A DNA stretch of 16,491 bases, from contig CAUHML010000066.1 of the NCBI GenBank assembly GCA_959606905.1, positions 1-16,491 of the forward strand. The letters are read 5' to 3'. The notes beneath the pieces are model-generated. The model ran no database searches. It was not told the DNA's origin and saw only the letters and a program-made list of their open reading frames with translations. The position numbers and the translations under genes are program-made. Shown piece after piece: positions 7,626 to 15,249 of this stretch; position 1 is the first letter of the stretch; the number at the start of each line of letters is the position of its first letter. This DNA comes from an uncultured Bacteroides sp. (GTDB lineage: Bacteria; Bacteroidota; Bacteroidia; Bacteroidales; Bacteroidaceae).

Positions 7626-9764
7626 ATGAAAAAATATTTACTATTATTCACTATAGTATTATTACACATACCGTTCATTGCGGGTAAAGGCTATGCTACC
7701 CGATGGCCAGTAGACAAAATCAACGCATGGTATGCCCAACGGGAATGGTTGAGGGGGTGCAACTTCCAACCAAGCACTGCTGTTAACCAGTTGGAAATGT
7801 GGCAAAAGGAATCATTCGACCCCATGACCATCAACCGGGAACTAAGTTGGGCGGCGGCTCTCGGTTTCAACTGCATGAGGGTCTATCTGCATCATCTGGC
7901 CTGGGAAACAGATAAAGAGGGATTCAAGAAAAGAGTTAGAGAATATCTCTCCATTTCAGGGAAATATGGGATCTCCACCGCCTTTGTGTTTTTTGATGAT
8001 TGTTGGAATCCCACTTACAAGGCAGGAGAACAGCCTGCTCCCGTACCGGGAGTGCACAATTCCGGCTGGGTACGCGATCCTGGCGATTTATTGTACGAAA
8101 GGGCAGAGCTGATACAAACACTGGAGGAATATGTAAAGGACATTCTTTTTGCCTTTTCTGGGGATGAACGAATTGTTTTTTGGGATCTGTATAATGAAGC
8201 CGGGAACAGCAACTACAAGAATAGGAGCCTGCCACTACTGAGAAAAGTATTCGAATGGGCACGTTCGGTTAATCCTTCACAACCGCTGACTGCCGGAATA
8301 TGGGGAGGAAGCACTTCGAAAATAAAGAATTTCCTTCTGGAGAACTCCGATTTGATAACCTATCACAATTATTCGGATTCGTTGTCCCACCAAAAGGAGA
8401 TAGATAGACTGAAACAATATGGACGACCTATGGTATGTACGGAATATATGAACCGCAGGGACTGCAGTACATTCCAGACCATCATGCCCATGCTGAAAAA
8501 AAATGCGGTCGGTGCTATCAACTGGGGATTTGTCGCGGGGAAAACCAATACTATCTATGCATGGGACCAGCCGATAAGAGACGGAAGCGAACCGTCTGTA
8601 TGGTTTCACGACATATTGCGAAAAGATGGTACGCCCTTTTCTATACAAGAAACGGCAACAATAAAGGCTCTTACGGCAAAACCTTTTATGCCTCCTCCAG
8701 GGACTGTCATACACAATTCCATCGCTGCGACACACCGTTATGTAGGCTCGCCAAGTATTGCAGTGCTGGAAGACGGAACGTATGTGGCATCTCATGATTA
8801 TTTTGGCAACGGACGCGTTTCAGATACTTTTGTATATCGTTCTATAGACAAGGGGACGACGTGGAACGTTTGTGCTCATATTGACAAGCTCAATTGGGCA
8901 ACCTTGTTTACACGTGGTAGGGAGCTTTATCTGATAGGGGTAAGTCCGAAAGGCAGCCAAGGATATGGCAACTTTGTCATATTAAGGTCAATGAATGGAG
9001 GCCGTTCGTGGACCACTCCAAAGGATCGGAATAGCGGTTTACTTCTTGAAGGATTCTATCATTGCGCTCCTGTCCCTGTCATATTCCACAAAGGCAAGAT
9101 ATGGAGAGCATTAGAGAACCAGGGGAAAATAAACGGTTGGGGTGACTTCAAGGCATTGACCGTACATGTTGACGAGGATGCCGACTTGCTCAATGCCGAT
9201 AACTGGATGGTAAGCAATGAACTGCCTTTCGACAAGTCATGGCTGCCGGAAGCTTCGGCATGGCTTGAGGGAAACATGGTGGTCGCCAAAGACAATACTT
9301 TGAAAAACATTCTCCGTGTACATTATTCGAAAGATGATTTGGCGGCAGTTGTTGATATCTCGCAAAAGGGGCTCTTAAGTTTTAATCCGCAGCAGGGATT
9401 CATCAATCTTCCTGGAGGCTGCAAGAAGTTCACTATCCGTTACGATTCTGTCAGTCAAAAATACTGGACGCTGAGCAATTATGTGTTACCCGAAGATAGA
9501 GGTGGGAATAATGAACGGACACGGAATACCATTGCCTTGTGCTGGTCGGACAATCTGCAACAATGGCATGTCAAGGACATCTTATTACATCATGACGACA
9601 TTTTCCATCATGGATTCCAGTACTTGGACTGGCTAATTGAAGGAGATGACATCATAGCAGTCTCACGAACGGCTTCTGATGATCGTACCGGTCAAGCGGA
9701 CAACCAGCATAATGCCAATTATCTGACATTTCATCGTTTCTTGGGTTTCAGAACCAATAAATAA
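7626..9764 (+). CDS. GH-A (GH5-like) TIM barrel fused to a sialidase-fold beta-propeller
   Basis: This is an exported two-domain protein of 712 residues, with a signal peptide at about 1-20 and no lipobox. Residues 25-350 form a clan GH-A barrel. FWDLYNEAGN carries the strand-4 Asn190-Glu191 acid/base pair, and PMVCTEYMNR carries the likely nucleophile Glu273. Residues 355-712 look like a six-bladed sialidase-superfamily propeller, with two Asp-box-like motifs (SIDKGTTW at 406-413 and SMNGGRSW at 455-462). RYVGSPSIAVLEDGTYVASHD sits where sialidases have the FRIP strand, but no FRIP is present, so the Arg triad of GH33 is not established. It starts 3 nt after the upstream stop and ends 9 nt before the esterase start. 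The barrel is probably a retaining glycosidase. The propeller may be catalytic or carbohydrate-binding. It fits no CAZy family I can name with confidence. Confidence 0.85.
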   Translation: MKKYLLLFTIVLLHIPFIAGKGYATRWPVDKINAWYAQREWLRGCNFQPSTAVNQLEMWQKESFDPMTINRELSWAAALGFNCMRVYLHHLAWETDKEGFKKRVREYLSISGKYGISTAFVFFDDCWNPTYKAGEQPAPVPGVHNSGWVRDPGDLLYERAELIQTLEEYVKDILFAFSGDERIVFWDLYNEAGNSNYKNRSLPLLRKVFEWARSVNPSQPLTAGIWGGSTSKIKNFLLENSDLITYHNYSDSLSHQKEIDRLKQYGRPMVCTEYMNRRDCSTFQTIMPMLKKNAVGAINWGFVAGKTNTIYAWDQPIRDGSEPSVWFHDILRKDGTPFSIQETATIKALTAKPFMPPPGTVIHNSIAATHRYVGSPSIAVLEDGTYVASHDYFGNGRVSDTFVYRSIDKGTTWNVCAHIDKLNWATLFTRGRELYLIGVSPKGSQGYGNFVILRSMNGGRSWTTPKDRNSGLLLEGFYHCAPVPVIFHKGKIWRALENQGKINGWGDFKALTVHVDEDADLLNADNWMVSNELPFDKSWLPEASAWLEGNMVVAKDNTLKNILRVHYSKDDLAAVVDISQKGLLSFNPQQGFINLPGGCKKFTIRYDSVSQKYWTLSNYVLPEDRGGNNERTRNTIALCWSDNLQQWHVKDILLHHDDIFHHGFQYLDWLIEGDDIIAVSRTASDDRTGQADNQHNANYLTFHRFLGFRTNK

Positions 9765-9773
9765 TCCAATAAT

Positions 9774-11696
9774 ATGCGACTTAAAACATTGTTTCTTGTA
9801 TTGTTATGCAGCGTGTGTACTTTTCCCGTAAGAGCACAAGTTACGTTGCCGAGCTTCTTTTCGGATAATATGGTTCTTCAGCGGGACTGCCCTATTCATT
9901 TATGGGGATGGGCAGGAGCTGATGAGAAGATTGAAATCCACTTTAAAGGGCAAATCCGAAAGACCATAGCGACAAATGACGGGAACTGGAGTACTTATTT
10001 AGACGCTTCGGCCTATGGAGGTCCTTATACACTCGTTGTTAAAGGAGAACAGTCTGAAGTTGAATTCAATAATGTTCTGATTGGTGACGTATGGTTATGT
10101 AGTGGGCAGTCCAATATGGAATTCCACCTCAATGATGCCAACAATGCTATGGCGGAAATATCCGGTGCTGACTATCCGGGCATCAGACTGTTCACTGTCG
10201 GAAGGGCTACAGGCAATCATCCGAAAATGGATGTAGGGGGAACATGGCATTCTTGTTCGCCTTCCACAGCAGGCGATTTCTCTGCCGTAGGATATTTTTT
10301 CGGTAAAGAGATCCACTCGAATACTCATATCCCCATTGGACTTATATGCTCCTCGTGGGGAGGTACTGTAGCTGAAACCTGGACCAGTCCGGACGGTATC
10401 CGTGATATACCTGAGTTTACTCAAAAACTTTCAGAATCGGAAAAAATAGACATGGACAGTTTTGAACAGACCAATCTAACTCGGAAAGCGGCTTTTGAGA
10501 AAGCTCTTAATGCAGATCCAGGAATCGCGGAAAAATGGTATGCTACAGGTTCTAGCCCTACCTTTGATGGAAGCATGTGTCTTCCCCAAGCATGGTCGGG
10601 GACAGCATTAACTGATATGAATGGTACGGTATGGTTCTTCATTGAAATAACCTTGTCGGATAATCCGGTGGGAAAACAAGCTGTATTGTCATTGGGAAGA
10701 ATTGACGATGCGGATATCACTTGGATTAACGGGGTCGAAGTGGGGCGAACAACTGGTTATCAGAAGGAACGCTTGTATGCCTTTGACACAGGTATTCTGA
10801 AAAAAGGCAAAAATGTTATCACCATTAGTGTCAGTGACTATTCCGGTGAGGGAGGCTTTAGCGGACAAAGAGACCAGCTCTATTTAGAAATAGGTGGTAC
10901 AAAGCTCCCATTGGCCAAGGAGTGGAAATATAAGGTTGCCGTGGACAGCCGGAAATATGGTTATGTGGAATTCGGTCCAAATGCCTATCCATCACTATTG
11001 TACAACGGAATGATTGCTCCACTGACTGGGCTTCCTATTAGGGGGGTAATTTGGTATCAAGGAGAAAGTAACGATTACAACCCTACTTTGTATCGGACTC
11101 TATTTCCCAATCTCATTAATGATTGGCGTGCCCGTTGGAATAATGAGTTCTCTTTCTATTGGGTACAGCTGGCCAATTACAGAAGTATCGACAAAATGCC
11201 GCAAGATAGTAAATGGGCTGAAATACGAGAGGCACAAACCCAGGCATTGTCTTTGCCCAAAACCGGTCAGGCTGTCACCATCGACATCGGTGAGGCCGAT
11301 GATATTCATCCCAAGAACAAAAAAGATGTGGGCAAACGGCTGGCACTTCATGCCCTAAAGCTCGATTATGGGAAGAAGAACATTGTAGCTGACGGCCCGA
11401 CTTTCCGCTCCATGAAAACGAAGAAGAATAAGATTATCATCTCATTCGATAATGCTGGGTCGGGGTTGGTGTCTAAGGATGGTAATGAATTTATCAATGG
11501 TTTTGCAATCGCAGGAAAAGATAACAAGTTTGTTTGGGCTAAGGCGAAGATTTGTGGAAATGTCGTCATTGTATGGAACGACACTCTATTACATCCTGTA
11601 GCGGTAAGATATGGCTGGAGTGACAATCCTGGACAACTGAATCTGTACAATAAGGAAGGTTTGCCGGCCACCCCTTTTAGGATGGAGTCTCCATAA
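9774..11696 (+). CDS. SGNH carbohydrate O-acetylesterase, sialate O-acetylesterase family
   Basis: This exported esterase removes O-acetyl groups from sugars. The 640 residues begin with a Sec signal (1-21, ending VRA). A beta-sandwich follows (22-100, including SDNMVLQRDCPIHLWGWA), then the SGNH/SASA domain, which is split in two. Catalytic Ser113 lies in WLCSGQSNMEF. The oxyanion region is ICSSWGGTVAETW (191-203). The block-III motif is VIWYQGESND (425-434), and the Asp-His pair lies in EADDIHPKNK (Asp509/510, His512). A jelly-roll insert (about 285-380, with INGVEVGRTTGYQ) separates the halves, as is common in Bacteroides members. All catalytic residues are present. The family name comes from sialate 9-O-acetylesterase, but many relatives deacetylate plant polysaccharides such as xylan or pectin. 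It lies 9 nt after the barrel-propeller gene, in the same operon. Confidence 0.92.
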   Translation: MRLKTLFLVLLCSVCTFPVRAQVTLPSFFSDNMVLQRDCPIHLWGWAGADEKIEIHFKGQIRKTIATNDGNWSTYLDASAYGGPYTLVVKGEQSEVEFNNVLIGDVWLCSGQSNMEFHLNDANNAMAEISGADYPGIRLFTVGRATGNHPKMDVGGTWHSCSPSTAGDFSAVGYFFGKEIHSNTHIPIGLICSSWGGTVAETWTSPDGIRDIPEFTQKLSESEKIDMDSFEQTNLTRKAAFEKALNADPGIAEKWYATGSSPTFDGSMCLPQAWSGTALTDMNGTVWFFIEITLSDNPVGKQAVLSLGRIDDADITWINGVEVGRTTGYQKERLYAFDTGILKKGKNVITISVSDYSGEGGFSGQRDQLYLEIGGTKLPLAKEWKYKVAVDSRKYGYVEFGPNAYPSLLYNGMIAPLTGLPIRGVIWYQGESNDYNPTLYRTLFPNLINDWRARWNNEFSFYWVQLANYRSIDKMPQDSKWAEIREAQTQALSLPKTGQAVTIDIGEADDIHPKNKKDVGKRLALHALKLDYGKKNIVADGPTFRSMKTKKNKIIISFDNAGSGLVSKDGNEFINGFAIAGKDNKFVWAKAKICGNVVIVWNDTLLHPVAVRYGWSDNPGQLNLYNKEGLPATPFRMESP

Positions 11697-12082
11697 GGAG
11701 TTATTTCTTTTGTTAAATTCAATATATATGACTATGAAAAATAGATAGGTATTAGTTATTCTTTTTCAAATCTAGGGACAGTTCTTCTTTTTGCTAGAGA
11801 AAAGCCGGGGATATTCTTCTGATTCCTGACCTTCTTTCCGCAGGCTGGACTATACACATGAAGACGGTGCGGACACTGATATAAGCGATACTTCCTATAT
11901 TGTGATAACCGACCGACTGGAATTGTTTACTTGACCAACTGGAGTCGTTCACTCGAAAAGGTATATTTCCCCGTTAGTCTTACGCTATCCGAGGAGACGA
12001 ATACGGGACTTCCGTCAGCTTGTACAATAAGAATAACGAATTAAGTACGAACTATAATGAACTAACTTATAAGAATAAAATT
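11697..12082 (+). other. 386-bp intergenic gap before the sugar-acid cassette
   Basis: No intact gene is seen here. A frame from about 11845 reads an ordinary-looking peptide (LDYTHEDGADTDISDTSYIV) to a stop at 11931-11933. An open frame in another phase then continues into the aldolase gene from a TTG at 12020. I do not recognise either, so they could be gene debris or chance. The gap also holds the 22-bp tandem repeat (11911-11954) and a weak -7-like TATATTTC at 11962-11969. No clear terminator follows the esterase gene, so read-through into the cassette is possible. Confidence 0.55.
11911..11954. repeat. Imperfect 22-bp tandem direct repeat
   Basis: Positions 11911-11932 and 11933-11954 are adjacent copies of a 22-bp unit beginning GACCRACTGGARTYGTTYAC. 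They agree at 17 of 22 bases, and all five differences are transitions. The 22-bp period equals about two helical turns, so a dimeric regulator could bind both copies on one face. The repeat lies about 130 bp before the aldolase start. It could instead be a duplication within decayed coding sequence. Confidence 0.6.
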
Positions 12083-13015
12083 ATGAATAGATTACTAGAA
12101 TCTCCGTTGTCGGGTATAATCCCTCCACTGGTTACTCCGTTGTTGAATAACGATATGCTGGATATTAAGGGATTGGAATGTCTGATTGAACATCTTATAG
12201 ATGGGGGAGTACATGCTCTCTTTATTTTGGGAACAACTGGTGAAGCTCAATGCCTGAGTTATAGATTGCGGCAAGAAATGATTCGGGAAACCTGCCGTAT
12301 TACGGCTGGGCGGTTACCGGTATTGGTCTGTATCTCGGATACATCTATTGTGGAGAGTATCAGACTGTCTCAAATTGCTGCTGATTATGGTGCGGAGGCT
12401 GTTGTTTCAGCCCCTCCATATTATTTTGCTTCTGCTCAACCGGAACTGGTCGAGTTCTATGAACAACTGGTTGAAGCATTACCATTGCCTCTTTTCCTAT
12501 ACAATATGCCTACACATACCAAAGTCAACTTCGCCCCACAGACAATACGGCGTATTGCAGAGAATCCGAAGGTGATAGGGTTTAAAGACAGTTCAGCCAA
12601 TCTTGTCTATTTTCAGTCGGTAATGTATGTGATGAGCGACCGTCACGACTTCTCAATGCTGGTGGGACCTGAGGAGGTGACTGGTGAAAGTGTCTTGATG
12701 GGAGGAAACGGAGGTATAAACGGAGGTGCGAACATGTTCCCAGAATTGTACGTGAAACTTTATAATGCCGCAAAAGAGCATAATTTTGAAGAGCTGTATC
12801 GTATACAGAAAATCATAATGCAAATCAGCGCCACCATATATACGATAGGCAAATATGGTTCCAGCTATTTGAAAGGATTGAAATGTGCGTTGTCTTTACT
12901 GGGAATATGCAACGACTTTGTGGCAGCTCCGTTTAATCATTTTGAGAAAGTGGAGCGTGAGCAAGTGAGGAAGGCATTGGATAGTTTGAATATGAACCTT
13001 GATTTAAAGCCATAA
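12083..13015 (+). CDS. DapA/NanA-family Schiff-base aldolase or dehydratase (N-acetylneuraminate lyase-like)
   Basis: This is a cytosolic (beta/alpha)8 enzyme that uses a lysine Schiff base on 2-keto acids. Starting at ATG 12083 gives 310 residues, the normal family length, beginning MNRLLESPLSGIIPPLVTP, where the family homology begins. A TTG start at 12020 would add 21 residues unlike the family. Seen motifs are LGTTGEAQCLS (GTTGE at 50-54), the catalytic Tyr140 in LFLYNMP, and Schiff-base Lys168 in VIGFKDSS. They lie close to Tyr137 and Lys165 of E. coli NanA. The family includes N-acetylneuraminate lyase, dihydrodipicolinate synthase, and 2-keto-3-deoxy-sugar-acid aldolases and dehydratases, which motifs alone do not separate. 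The neighbouring symporter (12 nt on) and DUF386 gene favour sugar-acid breakdown over lysine synthesis. Confidence 0.9.
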   Translation: MNRLLESPLSGIIPPLVTPLLNNDMLDIKGLECLIEHLIDGGVHALFILGTTGEAQCLSYRLRQEMIRETCRITAGRLPVLVCISDTSIVESIRLSQIAADYGAEAVVSAPPYYFASAQPELVEFYEQLVEALPLPLFLYNMPTHTKVNFAPQTIRRIAENPKVIGFKDSSANLVYFQSVMYVMSDRHDFSMLVGPEEVTGESVLMGGNGGINGGANMFPELYVKLYNAAKEHNFEELYRIQKIIMQISATIYTIGKYGSSYLKGLKCALSLLGICNDFVAAPFNHFEKVEREQVRKALDSLNMNLDLKP

Positions 13016-13027
13016 GACCCCGATAAC

Positions 13028-14500
13028 ATGACAATCTTAGATACAATAGTTTTTTTGGTATTTACAGGAGGAATTGTTCTATTTGGATGTTCTTTCTTTT
13101 CCAAGAAACGTACTTCTGATGAATTTACTTCTGCCGGACGAAGCCTTCCCGGATGGGTTGTCGGAATGTCTATTTTCGCGACTTATGTAAGTAGTATAAG
13201 CTATCTGGCATATCCGGGGAAGTCTTATATGGAAGATTGGAATGCATTTGTCTTTAGCCTCTCTATCCCAATCGCTTCTTATTTTGCAGCTCGCTACTTT
13301 GTCCCTTTTTATCGTAGCATAGGAAGTGTATCCGCATATAGTTTTTTGGAAATGCGGTTTGGTATATGGGCACGGTCTTATGCTTCCTTTTGTTACTTGC
13401 TTACTCAGATTGCTCGTATGGGGTCTATTCTTTATTTATTGGCTTTGCCGATGAACGCTCTGCTTGGATGGGATATAAAAATGATTATTATAATTACGGG
13501 TATAGTAATTATCCTATATTCAATGCTTGGTGGATTGAAGGCAGTTATATGGACAGAAGCTATTCAAGGCTTCATTTTGATATGTGGGGCACTGATTTGT
13601 ATGCTTATCTTGTTGTTCGATATGCCGGAGGGTCCCAAACAGACGTTTGATATTGCGATGGCAGACAATAAATTCAGTTTGGGAAGTTTTGGCTCCAGTT
13701 TGTCTGATTCTACATTTTGGGTATGTTTAGTTTATGGAATATTTATCAATTTGCAGAACTATGGCATCGACCAGAACTACGTGCAGCGTTATCTGACAGC
13801 CAAGAATGGAAAGGAAGCCAAATTCTCTGCTCTCTTCGGAGGATATCTATTCATACCGGTTTCAATGGTGTTTTTTATGATAGGTACTGCTTTGTATGCA
13901 TATTATAAGATGCAACCGGAATTGTTGCCGGACCACATTACGGGAGATTCTGTATTTCCGTATTTCATCGTACATGGGCTACCAACTGGGGTAACAGGCT
14001 TGTTGATAGCATCTATATTTGCCGCAGGAATGAGTACTGTCGCCACTAGCGTAACCAGTTCTGCCACAATTATACTTACAGACTATTATAAAAGATTTTC
14101 TTGTAAGCAGCCTACAGAAAAGCAATCGATGCGTATACTGTATGGCTCAAATGTCATCATCGGAATCATTGGGATTATCGTGGCGTTAGCCTTACTTAAT
14201 GTGGAAAGTGTATTGGATGTTTGGTGGAGTTTGTCTTCCATATTCAGCGGTGGAATATTGGGGCTCTTCTTATTGGGATATGTCACTCGGAAAGCCCGTA
14301 ATGTGGATGCTATATTAGGGGTTATATGCGGAGCCATTGTAGTTATTTGGATGAGCCTCTCACCCGTATTCTTTGCAGATAGCTTCTGGGGCAAGTTTAA
14401 AAGCCCGTTTCATACCAATCTTACAATTGTGTTAGGTACAATAGTCATATTTTTAGTAGGTTTTATTAGCGTAAATACTGTAAATAGGAGAAAAAGATGA
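13028..14500 (+). CDS. Sodium:solute symporter (SSS family)
   Basis: This inner-membrane Na+-coupled importer has 490 residues and about 13 hydrophobic segments, the usual SSS topology. Family signatures are DEFTSAGRSLPGWVVGMSIF and ATYVSSISYLAYPG (31-64, TM1-TM2 region), the NYGIDQNYVQRYL segment (244-256), and the Ser/Thr-rich AAGMSTVATSVTSSAT (332-347) in the helix that helps form the Na2 site. It starts 12 nt after the aldolase gene. Its stop overlaps the next start by four bases (ATGA at 14497-14500), which implies translational coupling. By context it imports the monosaccharide that the aldolase consumes. SSS members carry sialic acid (for example SiaT/NanT types), hexoses, glucuronides and others, and the substrate cannot be called from sequence alone. 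Confidence 0.93.
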   Translation: MTILDTIVFLVFTGGIVLFGCSFFSKKRTSDEFTSAGRSLPGWVVGMSIFATYVSSISYLAYPGKSYMEDWNAFVFSLSIPIASYFAARYFVPFYRSIGSVSAYSFLEMRFGIWARSYASFCYLLTQIARMGSILYLLALPMNALLGWDIKMIIIITGIVIILYSMLGGLKAVIWTEAIQGFILICGALICMLILLFDMPEGPKQTFDIAMADNKFSLGSFGSSLSDSTFWVCLVYGIFINLQNYGIDQNYVQRYLTAKNGKEAKFSALFGGYLFIPVSMVFFMIGTALYAYYKMQPELLPDHITGDSVFPYFIVHGLPTGVTGLLIASIFAAGMSTVATSVTSSATIILTDYYKRFSCKQPTEKQSMRILYGSNVIIGIIGIIVALALLNVESVLDVWWSLSSIFSGGILGLFLLGYVTRKARNVDAILGVICGAIVVIWMSLSPVFFADSFWGKFKSPFHTNLTIVLGTIVIFLVGFISVNTVNRRKR

Positions 14501-15093
14501 AATTATATAATTTATTAATGGTTATGTATTTACTTTTAGCTGTCACATCTTGTGGAAAGAACAAGAAACTAAGTCATTCTAAAATAGTGAAATCAGAAAC
14601 AAACTGGCGACAGGAGTTGTATTCTTCCAACGTCATTCCAAGCCAATCAATTGATACACTCTCCTTTGCGGAACACTACAAGCGGTATCCTGAGCGTTGG
14701 AAACTGGCTTTCGATTATCTGAGTAGTGTAAAAAAGGATTCATTGATTGTCGGAAAAAAGTTTTTGAGCGAAGACGTGTTTGTCTCTGTGGATGAATACC
14801 GGACAAAGAAAAAAGAAGATGTCTTGTTCGAATCCCATCGTCGGTATATTGATTTGCAGTATGTGATGGAAGGGGAAGAGTATATCGGCTTTAGCCGTTA
14901 TCCGGTGAAGGAGGTTGTCCCATATAATGTAGAAAGGGATATCACGTTTTATAATGCAAATATAGAACAACTGTTGAAAGCTGATGCAGGACATTTTTTT
15001 ATTTTTTTCCCGACAGATTTGCATCAACCATGCATAGCTGCGGAACAATGCAAAAGAGTGAAGAAGATTGTAATAAAAATTAAAATTGACTGA
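14497..15093 (+). CDS. YhcH/YjgK/YiaL (DUF386) family lipoprotein, putative sugar anomerase
   Basis: DUF386 proteins are small cupin-like metal-binding proteins. E. coli YhcH (NanQ) is reported as an N-acetylneuraminate anomerase, and YiaL belongs to a sugar-acid operon. The domain fills about residues 45-198 of 198. The core FESHRRYIDLQYVMEGEE has His114 and Asp119, and FFPTDLHQP has Asp174 and His176, the likely metal and substrate residues. Unlike the cytosolic E. coli forms, it begins with a lipoprotein signal (LLLAVTSC, Cys19). GKNKKLS follows and lacks the acidic surface-export signal, so it is probably anchored facing the periplasm. The start overlaps the symporter stop (ATGA). The context suggests it equilibrates anomers of the sugar before symport. 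Members are often annotated as beta-galactosidase subunit beta or EbgC, which is not supported here. Confidence 0.88.
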   Translation: MKLYNLLMVMYLLLAVTSCGKNKKLSHSKIVKSETNWRQELYSSNVIPSQSIDTLSFAEHYKRYPERWKLAFDYLSSVKKDSLIVGKKFLSEDVFVSVDEYRTKKKEDVLFESHRRYIDLQYVMEGEEYIGFSRYPVKEVVPYNVERDITFYNANIEQLLKADAGHFFIFFPTDLHQPCIAAEQCKRVKKIVIKIKID

Positions 15094-15117
15094 TTACTGT
15101 TCTATACGCTTTTTTTT

Positions 15118-15126
15118 ATACAGTAA
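15118..15126. repeat. Left target-site duplication of the IS element
   Basis: ATACAGTAA directly abuts the left inverted repeat and recurs at 16399-16407 directly after the right one. A 9-bp duplication is within the usual range for IS4-family elements. Confidence 0.85.
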
Positions 15127-15146
15127 CATTGCTGTCCCATTAAAAT
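15127..15146 (+). repeat. Left terminal inverted repeat of the IS element
   Basis: The inner 14 bases, TGTCCCATTAAAAT, are perfectly repeated at the right end. The outer six differ at two positions (CATTGC versus CATTAG). Confidence 0.88.
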
Positions 15147-15219
15147 CTAAAAGAGTTCTTTGAACTATTTGAAATTTAGTTAGTTACATCGATTTTCCGA
15201 GCGAACGGACTTGAATTTG

Positions 15220-15228
15220 TAGCTTTGC
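15220..15228 (+). promoter_or_regulatory. -7 promoter box of the transposase gene
   Basis: TAGCTTTGC is a perfect Bacteroides -7 element (TAnnTTTGY) placed 21 bases before the transposase ATG. No clear TTTG box lies 19-21 bases upstream, so the promoter is probably weak. Confidence 0.5.
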
Positions 15229-15249
15229 ATCAGATTAATCCGATGGCAT

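Noticed and set aside
8277..8795. 172-codon minus-strand open frame within the barrel-propeller gene
   Set aside because: It is a long antisense shadow of a conserved coding region. It is rich in Arg, Cys and His and has no motif.
8435..8797. 120-codon + strand open frame inside the barrel-propeller gene
   Set aside because: It lies wholly within a well-supported gene in another frame and has no family features.
7626..9764. Calling this protein a true exo-alpha-sialidase (GH33)
   Set aside because: The FRIP motif is absent and a full Arg triad was not established. Only the fold and Asp-box-like motifs are supported.
12020..12082. TTG start extending the aldolase by 21 residues
   Set aside because: The extra residues (MYNKNNELST onward) are Asn-rich and lie outside the family fold. 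The ATG at 12083 gives the normal 310-residue length and places the conserved N-terminus correctly.
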